Shown here one piece after another: positions 55,501 through 63,939 of a stretch of DNA of 64,000 nt. Positions within the stretch are counted from its first letter, which is position 1. Each line of letters starts with the position of its first letter. A program made the position numbers and the translations under genes. The DNA comes from Rebecca billardiae RCC1528 (taxonomy: Eukaryota > Haptophyta). The notes beneath the pieces were generated by a model that saw only the letters and a program-made list of their open reading frames with translations, was not told the origin of the DNA and made no database searches. The stretch lies in NCBI GenBank assembly GCA_965240325.2, contig OZ251237.1:1426001-1490000 (forward strand), given 5' to 3'.

Positions 55501-56616
55501 GCCGCCGGCGCATGCCACCAGGTCGCTCACCGACAGGCTGAGCAGCAGCTCGTGCAGCAGCGCGGGCGCGAGCGCCGACGCGTCCTCGGCCGGCGGAGGC
55601 GAGTGCATGCGCGCGCGGAGGGACAGGAGCGCGCGCGAGAAGAGCGCGCGGCGCGTGGCCGCGGCCGCGGCCGCCCACAGCGGCGGCGACGGCACCGCGG
55701 CCGGCGACCGCGCTGGCGAGGAGAGCGGGGATGGAGTCGGCGGCGCGCGCTGCCGCGCTTGTGGCGGCTGCGCAGGCGCCCAGCCCACGGGACCCTCGGC
55801 CAGAGGCGGCGGGGCCAGTGGCCGCGGCGTTGCCGCCGACCGCGGCGTTGCCGCCGACCGCGGCGTTGCCGCCGACCGCGGCGTTGCCGCCGACCGCGGC
55901 GTTGCCGCCGACCGCGGCGTGGCCGCCGACCGCGGCGTTGCCGCCGACGTCGGCGGCGGCGGTGACCGCGGCGGCGGCGGCGGCCGCGGCGGCGGCGGCG
56001 GCGACGACGACCGCGGCGACCGCGGGTGCGCCACGACGGCCTGCTGCTCAGCCGGCTCTCTGATGGGCGGGGATGGCGGCGACGATGTCGTGGCGGAGCA
56101 CGCGGGCTCGGGAGCGTCCGCCTCGCCGGCGTGCGCGTCGATCACGAAGCGCGCCACGTTGCCGTGCTCGCTGATCGCCTCGACCACCACGCCCGCGCCG
56201 CCGTGCGGCGACCCGTCCGGTGGCGGCACCAATGCTAATCTCGGCTGGTCTGCGAGGATCGCGCGAGTCGCGAGCTCGACGGCCAGCCGCTTGTCGGCAC
56301 CGTCGTGCTCGACGGCCCGGCCGGCGAGGAATGCGCGCAGAGACGCGACGGGGAGCCACTTCGCGCGGAGGTACCTGTCGAGCTCCGCGCGGTCGCGCAC
56401 CTGCACGACCGCAGCCGCTGCGAGCTTCTCGACCTGCGTCGTGCGCGACGAGCGCACGGAGAGAACGCGGCGCTGCACCTTGTAGTAGTCGCGGAGCTTG
56501 TCCGGCGGGACGTGCTCGAGCAGCTCCCGCACCGACTCGCGCAGCGGCTCGCGCGCGAGACCTCGCCGCGGCAGCTTGGCCCCGCGTGACTTCATGGCGC
56601 GTGCGCGCGCGCGCAC
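52501..56616 (-). CDS. Sen1/UPF1-like superfamily 1B helicase
   Basis: A 1371-residue intronless helicase of the Upf1-like SF1 group, acting on RNA or RNA-DNA hybrids. Motifs in order: Q-type NAGQSAVIDEV, I LLQGPPGTGKT, Ia CAQTNAAVDDAL, II VDEASQAAEP, III LIGDPAQLPAC, IV QYRMHPLIAEFP, V STVDAYQGREADVVILS and VI RRLNVALTRARR. The QTNAA, DEASQA and YQGRE sequences are those of Sen1/IGHMBP2-like enzymes. The N-terminal 150 residues are a helical region (ESVRELLEHVPPDKLRDYYK) of unknown type, followed by a proline-rich segment with seven copies of AATPRS (DNA about 55830-55955, 18-bp period). The C-terminal 150 residues are basic and low-complexity. Start is the first ATG at 56616; a second in frame at 56595 gives MKSRGAK and is equally plausible. 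Divergent from the epimerase gene, 229 bp away. Confidence 0.88.
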   Translation of the reverse strand: MRARARAMKSRGAKLPRRGLAREPLRESVRELLEHVPPDKLRDYYKVQRRVLSVRSSRTTQVEKLAAAAVVQVRDRAELDRYLRAKWLPVASLRAFLAGRAVEHDGADKRLAVELATRAILADQPRLALVPPPDGSPHGGAGVVVEAISEHGNVARFVIDAHAGEADAPEPACSATTSSPPSPPIREPAEQQAVVAHPRSPRSSSPPPPPRPPPPPRSPPPPTSAATPRSAATPRSAATPRSAATPRSAATPRSAATPRSAATPRPLAPPPLAEGPVGWAPAQPPQARQRAPPTPSPLSSPARSPAAVPSPPLWAAAAAATRRALFSRALLSLRARMHSPPPAEDASALAPALLHELLLSLSVSDLVACAGGVPGRSAEPAHWAARVLTSPLARQPPPPPHQQSEPPLPLPAAGAPRDGAGPPRGGGAARAAACAALPDEFGSYAEYRLCWAPLVVLEACASIVGEAELPAAAAELESAAACRCVLERAPPELCVGTAVRAGVGASAERHASVLLRMSWHAHPPPPAGGSDASSVLLLRRPAAVPVHEAQWCMDAHVLALVVRALGDGTVLLRAPACVARACALLGRTPWLALRVSNLTTAERQLAALLTCGSAAVRPPLRRTHLTARDARRAGGGAAPPPDAAARAGCATAPEAAPAAGWADQSVPARLGSKKLGGFNAGQSAVIDEVAELVLRGCRERTRPRRAPAPTAGAGAPGRSELPCAAEAARAAPAGAAAAGGPWLLLQGPPGTGKTLTLVGMLCALERVRALLRDERAAGCAQLGGPGGGAGLVPFGLHARTPPRQPPPPPPPALEAAAGARPSPPPPCRVLLCAQTNAAVDDALRKWARLGPADGTVRLGSAEAMSASSRAFCLDALVDAAAAASGRSAEGRQRARLGVLRRATVVCCTLAGAGMAALDELDGGFDAAIVDEASQAAEPSLLPVLGRLARGAPVVLIGDPAQLPACVLSRAVEACGGARSLLDRLVALGAPLRRLAMQYRMHPLIAEFPAKHFYADRLLTGVDAGERAAPWHPARECADGGAAGAPDVPPGAPGWRLGPLAVFDLRSVGRAGGHGSHTNAAEAAAAVQVAREIAIWPGTRIAILTPYRAQLRELQARLRAARVRTAAGTALEASTVDAYQGREADVVILSATRAGPATSIGFVADARRLNVALTRARRTLVVIGDSEALCAHSADWAAVFAHARERGVLCTELPGGRAPHGGGASGLGGRGEQPVAMSARPHARMAHAATGARARAPTRAGAGAGGAPPGARGLNKRRRKSVQRPRVPAPPAAGADGGSPWQAARKRQRTGLDSEPTKPRSPPGRGAVGAQQRSQRNRTRPRPRQAARHPAAGHSAGRSPSAMRTAQREWPG
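55830..55955 (-). repeat. 18-bp in-frame tandem repeat in the helicase gene
   Basis: Seven copies of an 18-bp unit (plus-strand GCGTTGCCGCCGACCGCG) encode AATPRS hexapeptides in the proline-rich linker of the Sen1-like protein. Copies are nearly identical, with one GTGGCC variant. Confidence 0.9.
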
Positions 56617-56845
56617 GCCCGCCCCCCCGACTCAGGTCGTTCCCCGGGTTGTTCCGCGTGCATGTGATGCGCCTGGGTTCCTGGTGCCTTGGCAGCTGCT
56701 GCCGCCATCGTGATCCGCCTTGCCCACCCGCGCAGCAACTCAGCAAGGCCAGCACAGGTAGGCGCTGGACAACTCCCCGAGCGCGAGGAACCACGCCACG
56801 CTGCGCCGGCGGCGGCCGAGGGCGCGGGCCGCGGAGTGACGCGCC

Positions 56846-58695
56846 ATGCACGCCTCACCGGCGTCGGTCGACCCTGAGGAGAAGCGCTCGCTCCTCGCAC
56901 CCAGCCCGCGGGAGTACTATCCTGACTCAGCTGCCCAGCTGGCAGGTGTGGGCGCGGTGAGGGCGCTCGTCCAGCGCCGACTACATCGGTGCAACGTGCG
57001 CACGGCGCTGGTCGCGACGCTCACGGCGGCAGTCGTGCTGCTCCTGGCCGGCGAGTACGTGTGCGTCAACCCTCTCCGCGAGCAGCTCCTTCGGCTGCCG
57101 CGCTGCCCGCCGGCAGCAGCTGGGAGCGCCAACGGGCTCGCACCGATCGACACAATTGCGCCGCGGGCACCGCCAAATCCGCTCCGCCTGCCCAACGACA
57201 AGAGGCACGTCCTCATCACAGGAGGTGCGCGATGCCCGTGACGCATGCCCGCGCGCTCGACGCGCGTCGAGGCGCCCGGCGGCCCCACGCGCTCCCCCGC
57301 TCGCACGCCGCACGCACGCCTCACCACGTCTGCCGCCCGTGCCGCCGCGCCCCGCACCCCGGCCCGGCGCACGCAGGAGCGGGCTTCGTGGGGTTCCACC
57401 TGGCGCAGCGGCTGGCGAGCGAGGGGCGCCCCGTGATCGCGCTCGACGACTTCAACCCGTACTACTCCTCCGCGCTCAAGCGCGACCGCGCGCTGCAGCT
57501 GCAGAACCTGTACGGTCCGCTCGTGCGGATCGTGGACGGCGACCTGTGCGACGGCGCGCTGCTCCGGCGGTTACTCTCGGAGTTCAGCCCGAGCCACGTG
57601 GTGAACCTCGCGGCGCAGGCGGGCGTGCGGTACTCGCTGCAGCAGCCGCAGGCGTACGTGCGCGCCAACGTGCGCTGCTTCATCGAGCTGCTCGAGGCGC
57701 TCAGGCAGCGGCCGAGCACAAAGCTCGTGTACGCCTCATCCTCCTCCGTGTACGGCTCGAACAAAGACTCGCCGTTCGCCGAGGTGCAGCGCGTGGACAA
57801 CCCGAACTCGCTGTACGCTGCGACGAAGAAGGTGCGCCGCCGACGCCGCGCCGGCCGCGCGCGCCCGCCCGCCGCCTGCTGCCGCTGCTGCTGCGCGCGC
57901 GTGCGCGCGCGCACGCACCCCGGGTCACACGGCGGGACCCTTTTGGCTGACTGCTGGCTGACTGCATCCATGCGTCCCCGCCTGCTGCGCCGCCGCCGCT
58001 GCGCCGGCCATCGTAGGCCAACGAGGCGATGGCGATGGTGTACCACAAGCTGTACAACATCTCGACGACCGGCCTGCGCTTCTTCACCGTGTACGGCCCG
58101 TGGGGCCGTCCGGACATGGCGTACTTCTCGTTCGCGTACAAGATGACGAAAGGGCTGCCCGTGCAGGTGTACGGCCACGGCAAGCCGCAGCGCGACTTCA
58201 CGTACATCGACGACATCGTGACGGGCGTGGTCGGGGCGATGGCGCTCGGTGCGCGCGCACAACGGCGGCGCGGCTGCCCCGCGCACGCGCGCCGCGCCTC
58301 GCACCGTCCGCGCGCGCCGCCGCCGCCACTTCGCCCCCGGCAGTCGGATCTGAAACCCGCATGTCACCCTCGCCCCCGCCCACGCAGGCGCGCCCTATGA
58401 GGTGTTCAACCTGGGCAATAACGAGCCAGTGGGCCTGCTGTACTTCATCCGCGCGCTCGAGAAGGAGCTCGGCGTGACCGCCCAGCTCAACTTCACCGAC
58501 ATGGCGCCCGGAGACGTGCTCTCCACGCATGCCGACGTCGAGCGCGCGCACCGCCTGCTTGGGTACAAGCCGACGACAAGCATCGAGGAGGGGCTCCGGA
58601 AATTCGTCGCGTGGTTCAAGAGCCCGCTCTTCAAGGATGTGTATGCGACCGAGGGCTTGTGGCGCACTGGAAAAGCGTGGGATCGGTACTCGTGA
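56846..58695 (+). CDS. GAE: UDP-glucuronate 4-epimerase, type II membrane form
   Basis: Converts UDP-glucuronate to UDP-galacturonate, the donor for acidic polysaccharides, in the Golgi. Exons 56846-57224, 57377-57831, 58017-58248 and 58388-58695 give 457 residues; junction phases 1, 0 and 1 all fit. Residues about 50-73 are a signal anchor (RTALVATLTAAVVLLLAGEY) after a short cytosolic tail, as in plant GAE proteins. The NAD-binding loop GGAGFVGFHLAQRL is restored by the first splice. The catalytic set is present: SSSSVYG for the Ser and YAATK for the Tyr-x-x-x-Lys pair. Further family blocks are DFNPYYSSALKRDR, LAAQAGVRYSLQQP, RFFTVYGPWGRPDMA, DFTYIDDIV, FNLGNNEPV and the end WFKSP. The GRPDMA block and the N-terminal anchor favour GAE over UDP-glucose 4-epimerase or dTDP-glucose dehydratase. 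Confidence 0.92.
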
Positions 58696-59194
58696 TTACG
58701 CCGCCACGTGGCTGATCACGGAGTCTGGACCACCGTGTCTTCGATCAGATGCGCAGCTTCCGCCTACGTACAACTGCGCGCTCATCAGCTGAGTTGCATG
58801 CACGTATAGTCGTAGTTGTAGTTACTGCTGCGCGCTTCCGCCGCCTGCTAGCTGCTGCTTTATTATAATAATATATTTGCTAGGTGAGCTCGCCCGCGGA
58901 CGCCGGCGGGGGTCGTCGCCGGTATGTGGACGGTAGCCCACTCTGTAGTCTCTGGTCGACTGGTTGCCCCGCGTAGGGCGAGCGTGGACGCACCAACGGT
59001 ACGACTGTGCCGAACACCTCATCATCGCCATTGGCATTGCCATCGGAGTCTGCTCGGGCCATACCATACAACGGCCGCCACTCCATCGTCGTATTTGCCG
59101 TGGCGGGCGGCTCGCGCAGCATCTGCCACACGCGCGGGTCAGGGTGAGGGTCCAGCCTGAGTGCATCTCGCAGCTCGTCAAAGTTCCAGATCGC
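58696..59194. other. Intergenic region between convergent genes
   Basis: About 500 bp between the ends of the epimerase and sulfotransferase-like genes, so it holds 3' flanks only. AT-rich at 58855-58885. No gene or RNA recognised. Confidence 0.5.
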
Positions 59195-60133
59195 TCAGCG
59201 ATGCGGCTTCGGCTTGGGGCGGCTGGGGCTGCCAGGGCTCGTTCTGGGGCCGAGCACTTCTCGCAGGATGACGTGATCGGGAAGCGGTTCGTCGTGCCCA
59301 AGGGTGCGTAGTAGCCGCCTGAAACCGGCGATGCTCACGTTGGCCAGCTCAGGTGTGTGCGTCCCGAGGTAGAGCTCCTCGTACGCCAGCGGAACGATCG
59401 GTGCAGGGCCCAGGCCGAGAAGCTGCATCTGTCGCGCCATCGCCTCAGGCGCCTCCTTGCCCACCGCTGCGTGCAGGAACTCCAGCGCCCACGTAACGCT
59501 GACATTGGCGTATACCTGGGTGTTGAACGGATCATACCGGTTCACACGGCACACTTCATACGTTCCGGCACGCCTTGTTGTGCCAGAACGTTCCTGCACG
59601 ATCAGATGGGCATGCTCACGCGTGGACGCGAAGCATGACATGACAGAGCACACCATGATATCGATGTCGTTGGAGCGATGGAGGAAAGCCACGCGTGCGC
59701 CAAGAGACTTGAGCGCTGGCGCGGCCTCGAGTGCGCGGAACGCTGGCTTCGCCTTGAAGAGGAAAATGGCGTCCAGCTGCCCGCAATACTTTGCGTAGCG
59801 TTGCAGTGAGGCATGCATCCCACGCGGCCCGTCAAGGCCTTCCCGGATCCAGTACAGGTTGTTTGACCGCTGCGCGAGGATTTCCCACTGTTGGCGGCGG
59901 TGCTTGCCCAAGTGGCATATCGGCTTGCCTGTTGCGATGTGCAGCAGGCGCGCTAGGACATCCATCACCCATGTCGACCCTGAGCAGGCTTCAGCGACGA
60001 CGACAAGCGGCGGCTGCGCCCGCTGTAATACGCCTGTGGCCCAGCCGGCGATCGCGGCCAGGACGAGCGCGCGGACGAGTGCGCGGGTGAGGCGACGTCC
60101 AACACGACGAGCCGGCACGTCGTCAGTGCCCAC
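59195..60133 (-). CDS. Sulfotransferase-like type II membrane protein
   Basis: A 312-residue single-exon protein. After a basic N-terminus, residues about 18-36 form a signal anchor (ALVRALVLAAIAGWATGVL), placing the rest in the Golgi lumen. The lumenal part starts with LVVVAEACSGSTWVMDVLAR: strand, SGST loop and helix, the layout of the 5'-phosphosulfate-binding loop of PAPS-dependent sulfotransferases. About residues 150-160, ARVAFLHRSNDIDIMVCSVM, sits where the 3'-phosphate-binding R/S strand is expected (LHRSND). The end is proline-rich. It is convergent with the epimerase and divergent from the GT92-like gene, a context that fits glycan modification. The match rests on two short motifs, so another nucleotide-binding transferase is possible. 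Confidence 0.6.
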   Translation of the reverse strand: MGTDDVPARRVGRRLTRALVRALVLAAIAGWATGVLQRAQPPLVVVAEACSGSTWVMDVLARLLHIATGKPICHLGKHRRQQWEILAQRSNNLYWIREGLDGPRGMHASLQRYAKYCGQLDAIFLFKAKPAFRALEAAPALKSLGARVAFLHRSNDIDIMVCSVMSCFASTREHAHLIVQERSGTTRRAGTYEVCRVNRYDPFNTQVYANVSVTWALEFLHAAVGKEAPEAMARQMQLLGLGPAPIVPLAYEELYLGTHTPELANVSIAGFRRLLRTLGHDEPLPDHVILREVLGPRTSPGSPSRPKPKPHR

Positions 60134-60552
60134 GCGCCTAAACTCCTAAAGGTGGCCGCTTCTGAACCTGTGATGGAGGCCCTGCCGCACGCGCCCGTGC
60201 GCGGCGAGGGGTGGAGTGCGGGGCTGGCGGGCGTCGGGGTCGCCTCGAGAGGGTCAATGAGTCCCCCGCCTAAGTGAGGGCCACCGCCTCAGTCGGCCTC
60301 TCCGCGTCGCGCGCGTCGTCGGCGCGCGGGTGCTTTTCGAGCCCTTGTGAAGGCACGCCGAGGTACCGAGCAGTCGGCCACAGTGCGCTGATGCGGCCGC
60401 GGCCACTGGCGGAGCAGCCGCTCGCCAGCTCTACTCGCCCTTTTGGCCTTTTCTCAGTTCTTCAAGAACGAATTTGTTCTGCTCACCAAGGTTGGGCTTG
60501 CCTTCACCTTATTACGGGTACCAGACGTGGCGCGAAGCGGTCATCCTTTACA
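60134..60552. promoter_or_regulatory. Shared intergenic region of the divergent glycan genes
   Basis: About 420 bp between the start codons of the sulfotransferase-like and GT92-like genes. The GT92 frame stays open back to 60274 but that part has no signal. CGCGCG words occur; no TATA box or other defined element is recognised. Confidence 0.4.
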
Positions 60553-61761
60553 ATGGCCGCCGTGCAGTTCATACTCGTCGTCGTCGCATCTTCGTTATTG
60601 GACGGTAGCGGCCAGGCGCGCAGGGCTCCACGACTGCGGCTGTGCTTGACCGCGCTCTTCGACTACGAGAATCGTACTCTTTACCACTGGCTAGCCTATC
60701 ACGAACTGATAGGCGTGACAGACGTTTGGCTGTACGTCGACGATCGGCCGATCCCTGGCTGGCCCATGCACCCGAGAGACGAGCTGATGAAAAGCTGGCT
60801 GCGCCCGCTGCAAGACTTGTGGCGGCCGTTTGTGCACGTCATCCGATTCAGCGTCGGTAGCATCCGCAGTCAGCGCGAAGCACTTCGGCACTGCCAAAAC
60901 AGCGCCGAATTCAGCCGAGGCGTCATGTGGGTCATGGCGATTGACGCCGACGAGTACTTGGTCATGGGGCCGCCGCGTGGTGAACCACGCAATCTGAACG
61001 GCGCCACGTGGTCACCGTGGAGCGTGAGCGATGCGCTCGCGAGCGTGCCGGAGCACGTCCTCGGGCTCATCGTGCCACGCCGCCTGATCGTGGACGTGTT
61101 CGACGCTTCGACCGGGAGGCCTGAGCACCCGGTGCCGCCCTCACGAGCCGAGGTGGGCGACTTCTTCTTCGAGCCGGGTGTGTACACACGCGCAGACGGC
61201 AGCGCACCGACCTGCCGTGGCAAGGCACTGCTGCGCGTCGGCACGGGAGCGCAGCTGCAGCTTGCCAACCACTTCATCCACAACAGCTCGCGCCACCGCG
61301 TGGCGAGATGGCCGCCCAGGGAGGGCGATGCGTACCCGGCGCCTCTCACCAACCTGCTCGCACTGCCAGCCTGCTCCATGCATTCGCCGAGCACGGCTCT
61401 GCCCGCGGGTATCAAGCCCGCGCCGTCTGAGCGAGCAGCACTCGACAACTACAGCGCACTGCACACCTTTCACTATTTCACACGCTCGCGACGCGAGTGT
61501 GAGCTCAAAGCATACAACCACGGCCACAGCATCGCCGCGACGGTGGGGCGCCACGGCCGGGATAAGCGTCCACGGCACCGCGCAACGAAGGGCACTGGGA
61601 TATGCACGCTGCGCCCGAATTCGACCACCCGCGTTCTTGGGCTCGCAGCCGCTGCGCGGGCGGTCGATGCACTGGTACAGCTCCGCATTTTTGGCAGCAG
61701 TGGCCAAAACTCTCTGCATGGCTCCGGGCGGGCGCCGATCTCCATCCGGCGAGGAAGGTAA
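60553..61761 (+). CDS. Glycosyltransferase family 92-like protein
   Basis: A 402-residue predicted lumenal glycosyltransferase of the GT92 (DUF23) type. Start at 60553 because it opens a signal peptide or anchor, MAAVQFILVVVASSLLDGSG. The catalytic core begins LCLTALFDYENRTLYHWLAY followed by HELIGVTDVWLYVDD, the characteristic GT92 opening (strand, EWLxyH-like helix, xxYxD). The acidic metal-binding motif is WVMAIDADEYLVM (DADEY). LANHFIHNSSRHR and a late HTFHYFTRSRRECELKAYNH (HY.tRS..E...K) match the family's C-terminal histidine region. Acceptor and sugar are unknown; GT92 members include galactosyltransferases. The stop TAA lies in GAAGGTAAGTTA, which also resembles a splice donor, so a further 3' exon cannot be excluded. 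Confidence 0.75.
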   Translation: MAAVQFILVVVASSLLDGSGQARRAPRLRLCLTALFDYENRTLYHWLAYHELIGVTDVWLYVDDRPIPGWPMHPRDELMKSWLRPLQDLWRPFVHVIRFSVGSIRSQREALRHCQNSAEFSRGVMWVMAIDADEYLVMGPPRGEPRNLNGATWSPWSVSDALASVPEHVLGLIVPRRLIVDVFDASTGRPEHPVPPSRAEVGDFFFEPGVYTRADGSAPTCRGKALLRVGTGAQLQLANHFIHNSSRHRVARWPPREGDAYPAPLTNLLALPACSMHSPSTALPAGIKPAPSERAALDNYSALHTFHYFTRSRRECELKAYNHGHSIAATVGRHGRDKRPRHRATKGTGICTLRPNSTTRVLGLAAAARAVDALVQLRIFGSSGQNSLHGSGRAPISIRRGR

Positions 61762-61787
61762 GTTACTACTATACATAATGGCGCACG

Positions 61788-61873
<86 letters not shown>

Positions 61874-61896
61874 AAAGGTCTGAGCGTGAGCGAAAG

Positions 61897-61930
<34 letters not shown>
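61788..61930. repeat. Poly-C (85 nt) / poly-G (32 nt) inverted homopolymer
   Basis: C at every position from 61788 to 61872, a 26-base spacer (61873-61898) with GAAAGGTCTGAGCGTGAGCG, then G from 61899 to 61930. The two runs can pair as a long C-G hairpin. GGCGCACG occurs directly on both outer sides (61780-61787 and 61933-61940) as an 8-bp direct repeat. Confidence 0.9.
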
Positions 61931-61931
<1 letters not shown>

Positions 61932-62756
61932 GGGCGCACGTGCTGGCAGCCGAAAAAGAGGATGCGCATACAGGATTTTGGCGGAGATTTTGTAGGTGGA
62001 TCGATTTAGGTGTGATCAAATTAAAGGCGCATATTTGCGAGAGCATATCACCGGCCCTTGCTCCCCTGATTAGTAGATTTGATTGCGTTTCCATACTGCC
62101 CCTTAAGTTTAATAAGATAGTAAATTGTAATAGAAGAAATTGAAATAAAATACTGAAATACGGGACAAAGTCAGTCAGACATCTCAGCACATCTGTCATC
62201 TCTACCTTTCTACTGATAGTCAAGATTCGCCTGTTGAACTGATTACAAACTGCTGAAACAAGGTCTGAGATATCGAACCGATTCTCTTGAGTCTTGATAG
62301 TCGTTCACTCCTCAGATTCATAAATATAAAAGCGACGAGATGTCATTGCGCGGCGGGTAGCCCGAACCGGCGTTCCGCCGCGCACAGGCGGCCTGATATC
62401 ATACTCCTGCGCTGATATATACTCTTTGTCTACTGATGCGAAGTCAATGCGGGTGGCAATCCATTCTTGTATTATATTTATTACATATAGCTAGTCAGGC
62501 GGTAGTAAGATCTCTCCTGGCAACTCCCTGAAAAGGGTGGCTGGCGGTATCTTTGATTGATGCTATTTCTTTGAAGCGAAACGCCGTCTTTTTTGAGCGT
62601 GCCGCTCTTATTATAATAGGGGCCGACGAATATGTGCCTCAGCAAAAATACCCAGGTGCGTAGCCGTCGGAGCTTACTCCGTACTCGTCTGCTGACCCCA
62701 CTACTGCGGCGGCGACGGCAGATGCCACCGCCGGGCCGAGCGCCTTCCGGAGCACG

Positions 62757-62893
62757 ATCATCACATCATCATCATCATCGTCATCATCATCATCACATCA
62801 TGATCATATCATATCATCATCAATCATCAGGCATCATCATCGTCGTCATATAATTATATCATCATCACACACACACACACACACACACACACC

Positions 62894-62944
<51 letters not shown>

Positions 62945-62945
62945 G
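62757..62945. repeat. CAT-rich and (AC)n/(AT)n microsatellites
   Basis: Imperfect CATCATCAT run to about 62865, then (AC) repeats interrupted once by CGAC near 62893, ending in ATATATATAT at about 62934-62944. Confidence 0.9.
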
Positions 62946-63034
62946 TCTAGCCGTCCTCGAAGCGCCTGCGCCATCCAGATGCAGCGAGGAGGCGAGGCAC
63001 ACGCCGGGCAGGGCGGAGCCACGCATATATATAT

Positions 63035-63939
63035 GTGGCGTTATTGGCACAATAACTGAGTGTCTACGAGCGACACCAAGATCCGGCTCGCTTGGCATCA
63101 TCAACCAGCTGTCCGGCCGGGGCGCCCGCCGCCCAGCGCGCGCAGTCCTGGTCGGACCCCTTTTCGGCAGCCAATCCGGTCGGCACCGGGCACCGCCTGC
63201 AGGACTTGCTCGGCGATTCCTGTTCCATCCGAGGCGACTCTTCTGGCCTCGGCGCGGCTCGGCCCAAGGTACGGGGGCGCCATGACACAAGGCGCCGAGC
63301 CGAGCAGGGGGCCCACGACACCGCACGCTACACTCTCCTCCGACCACTCTTGTGAGCTCGGCACACAGGAGGTGTATACGCTGCTTTGGTAGTCCCCTCT
63401 GCTCGGTGAGGTTGCTGCTGTCAGCGCCTCCGCCCTGCAGCGCCGCACCGCAGCCGCGTCGTCGCTCGTCCGGCATCACATTCTCGTCCAGCAGCTCACG
63501 TGCTGCTGCGTCAGCTCCGCGGCGGCGGTTCACTGTTTGCCCACCCTCCCACCCTCTGTCTGGGATAACGGTGCTGTGCAACCCGTGCTGTCTGGTCAGC
63601 CAGATCGGCCGTCGACCTCCGTGACTGACGGACCTCACGGGCGCCCTCTCGACCACGGGCAGCTGCGCCTCCGCACTGCCCGCGCCCGTCGTTCGTTGGT
63701 AGTACCTTGGGCCGAGCCGCGCCGAGGCCAGAAGAGTCGCCTCGGATGGAACAGGAATCGCCGAGCAAGTCCTGCAGGCGGTGCCCGGTGCCGACCGGAT
63801 TGGCTGCCGAAAAGGGGTCCGACCAGGACTGCGCGCGCTGGGCGGCGGGCGCCCCGGCCGGACAGCTGGTTGATGATGCCAAGCGAGCCGGATCTTGGTG
63901 TCGCTCTTAGACACTCAGTTATTGTGCCAATAACGCCAC
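63035..63939. mobile_element. Candidate element with 238-bp inverted repeats
   Basis: 63035-63272 and 63702-63939 are near-identical reverse complements of equal length (238 bp), so the same ORF start (DTKIRLAWHHQPAV) appears on both strands. At the outer ends each arm carries GTTATTGGCACAATAAC, itself a short hairpin. The 429-bp spacer (63273-63701) has a 90-codon ORF (63352-63624) without recognisable domain; no transposase is seen. No clear target duplication is visible. Likely a non-autonomous foldback or TIR element. Confidence 0.8.

Larger units (their letters stand above)
61762..63034. other. Gene-free region with homopolymer hairpin and microsatellites
   Basis: No gene recognised. 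It holds the poly-C/poly-G structure (61788-61930), an AT-rich stretch at 61980-62350, a CATCAT-rich run at about 62757-62865, and AC repeats at about 62867-62932 followed by ATATATATAT. Confidence 0.6.

Noticed and set aside
61141-62223. Minus-strand 360-codon and plus-strand 321-codon ORFs with polyglycine or polyproline runs
   Set aside because: The runs are translations of the poly-C/poly-G tract, and the remainder is antisense or 3' flank of the GT92-like gene.
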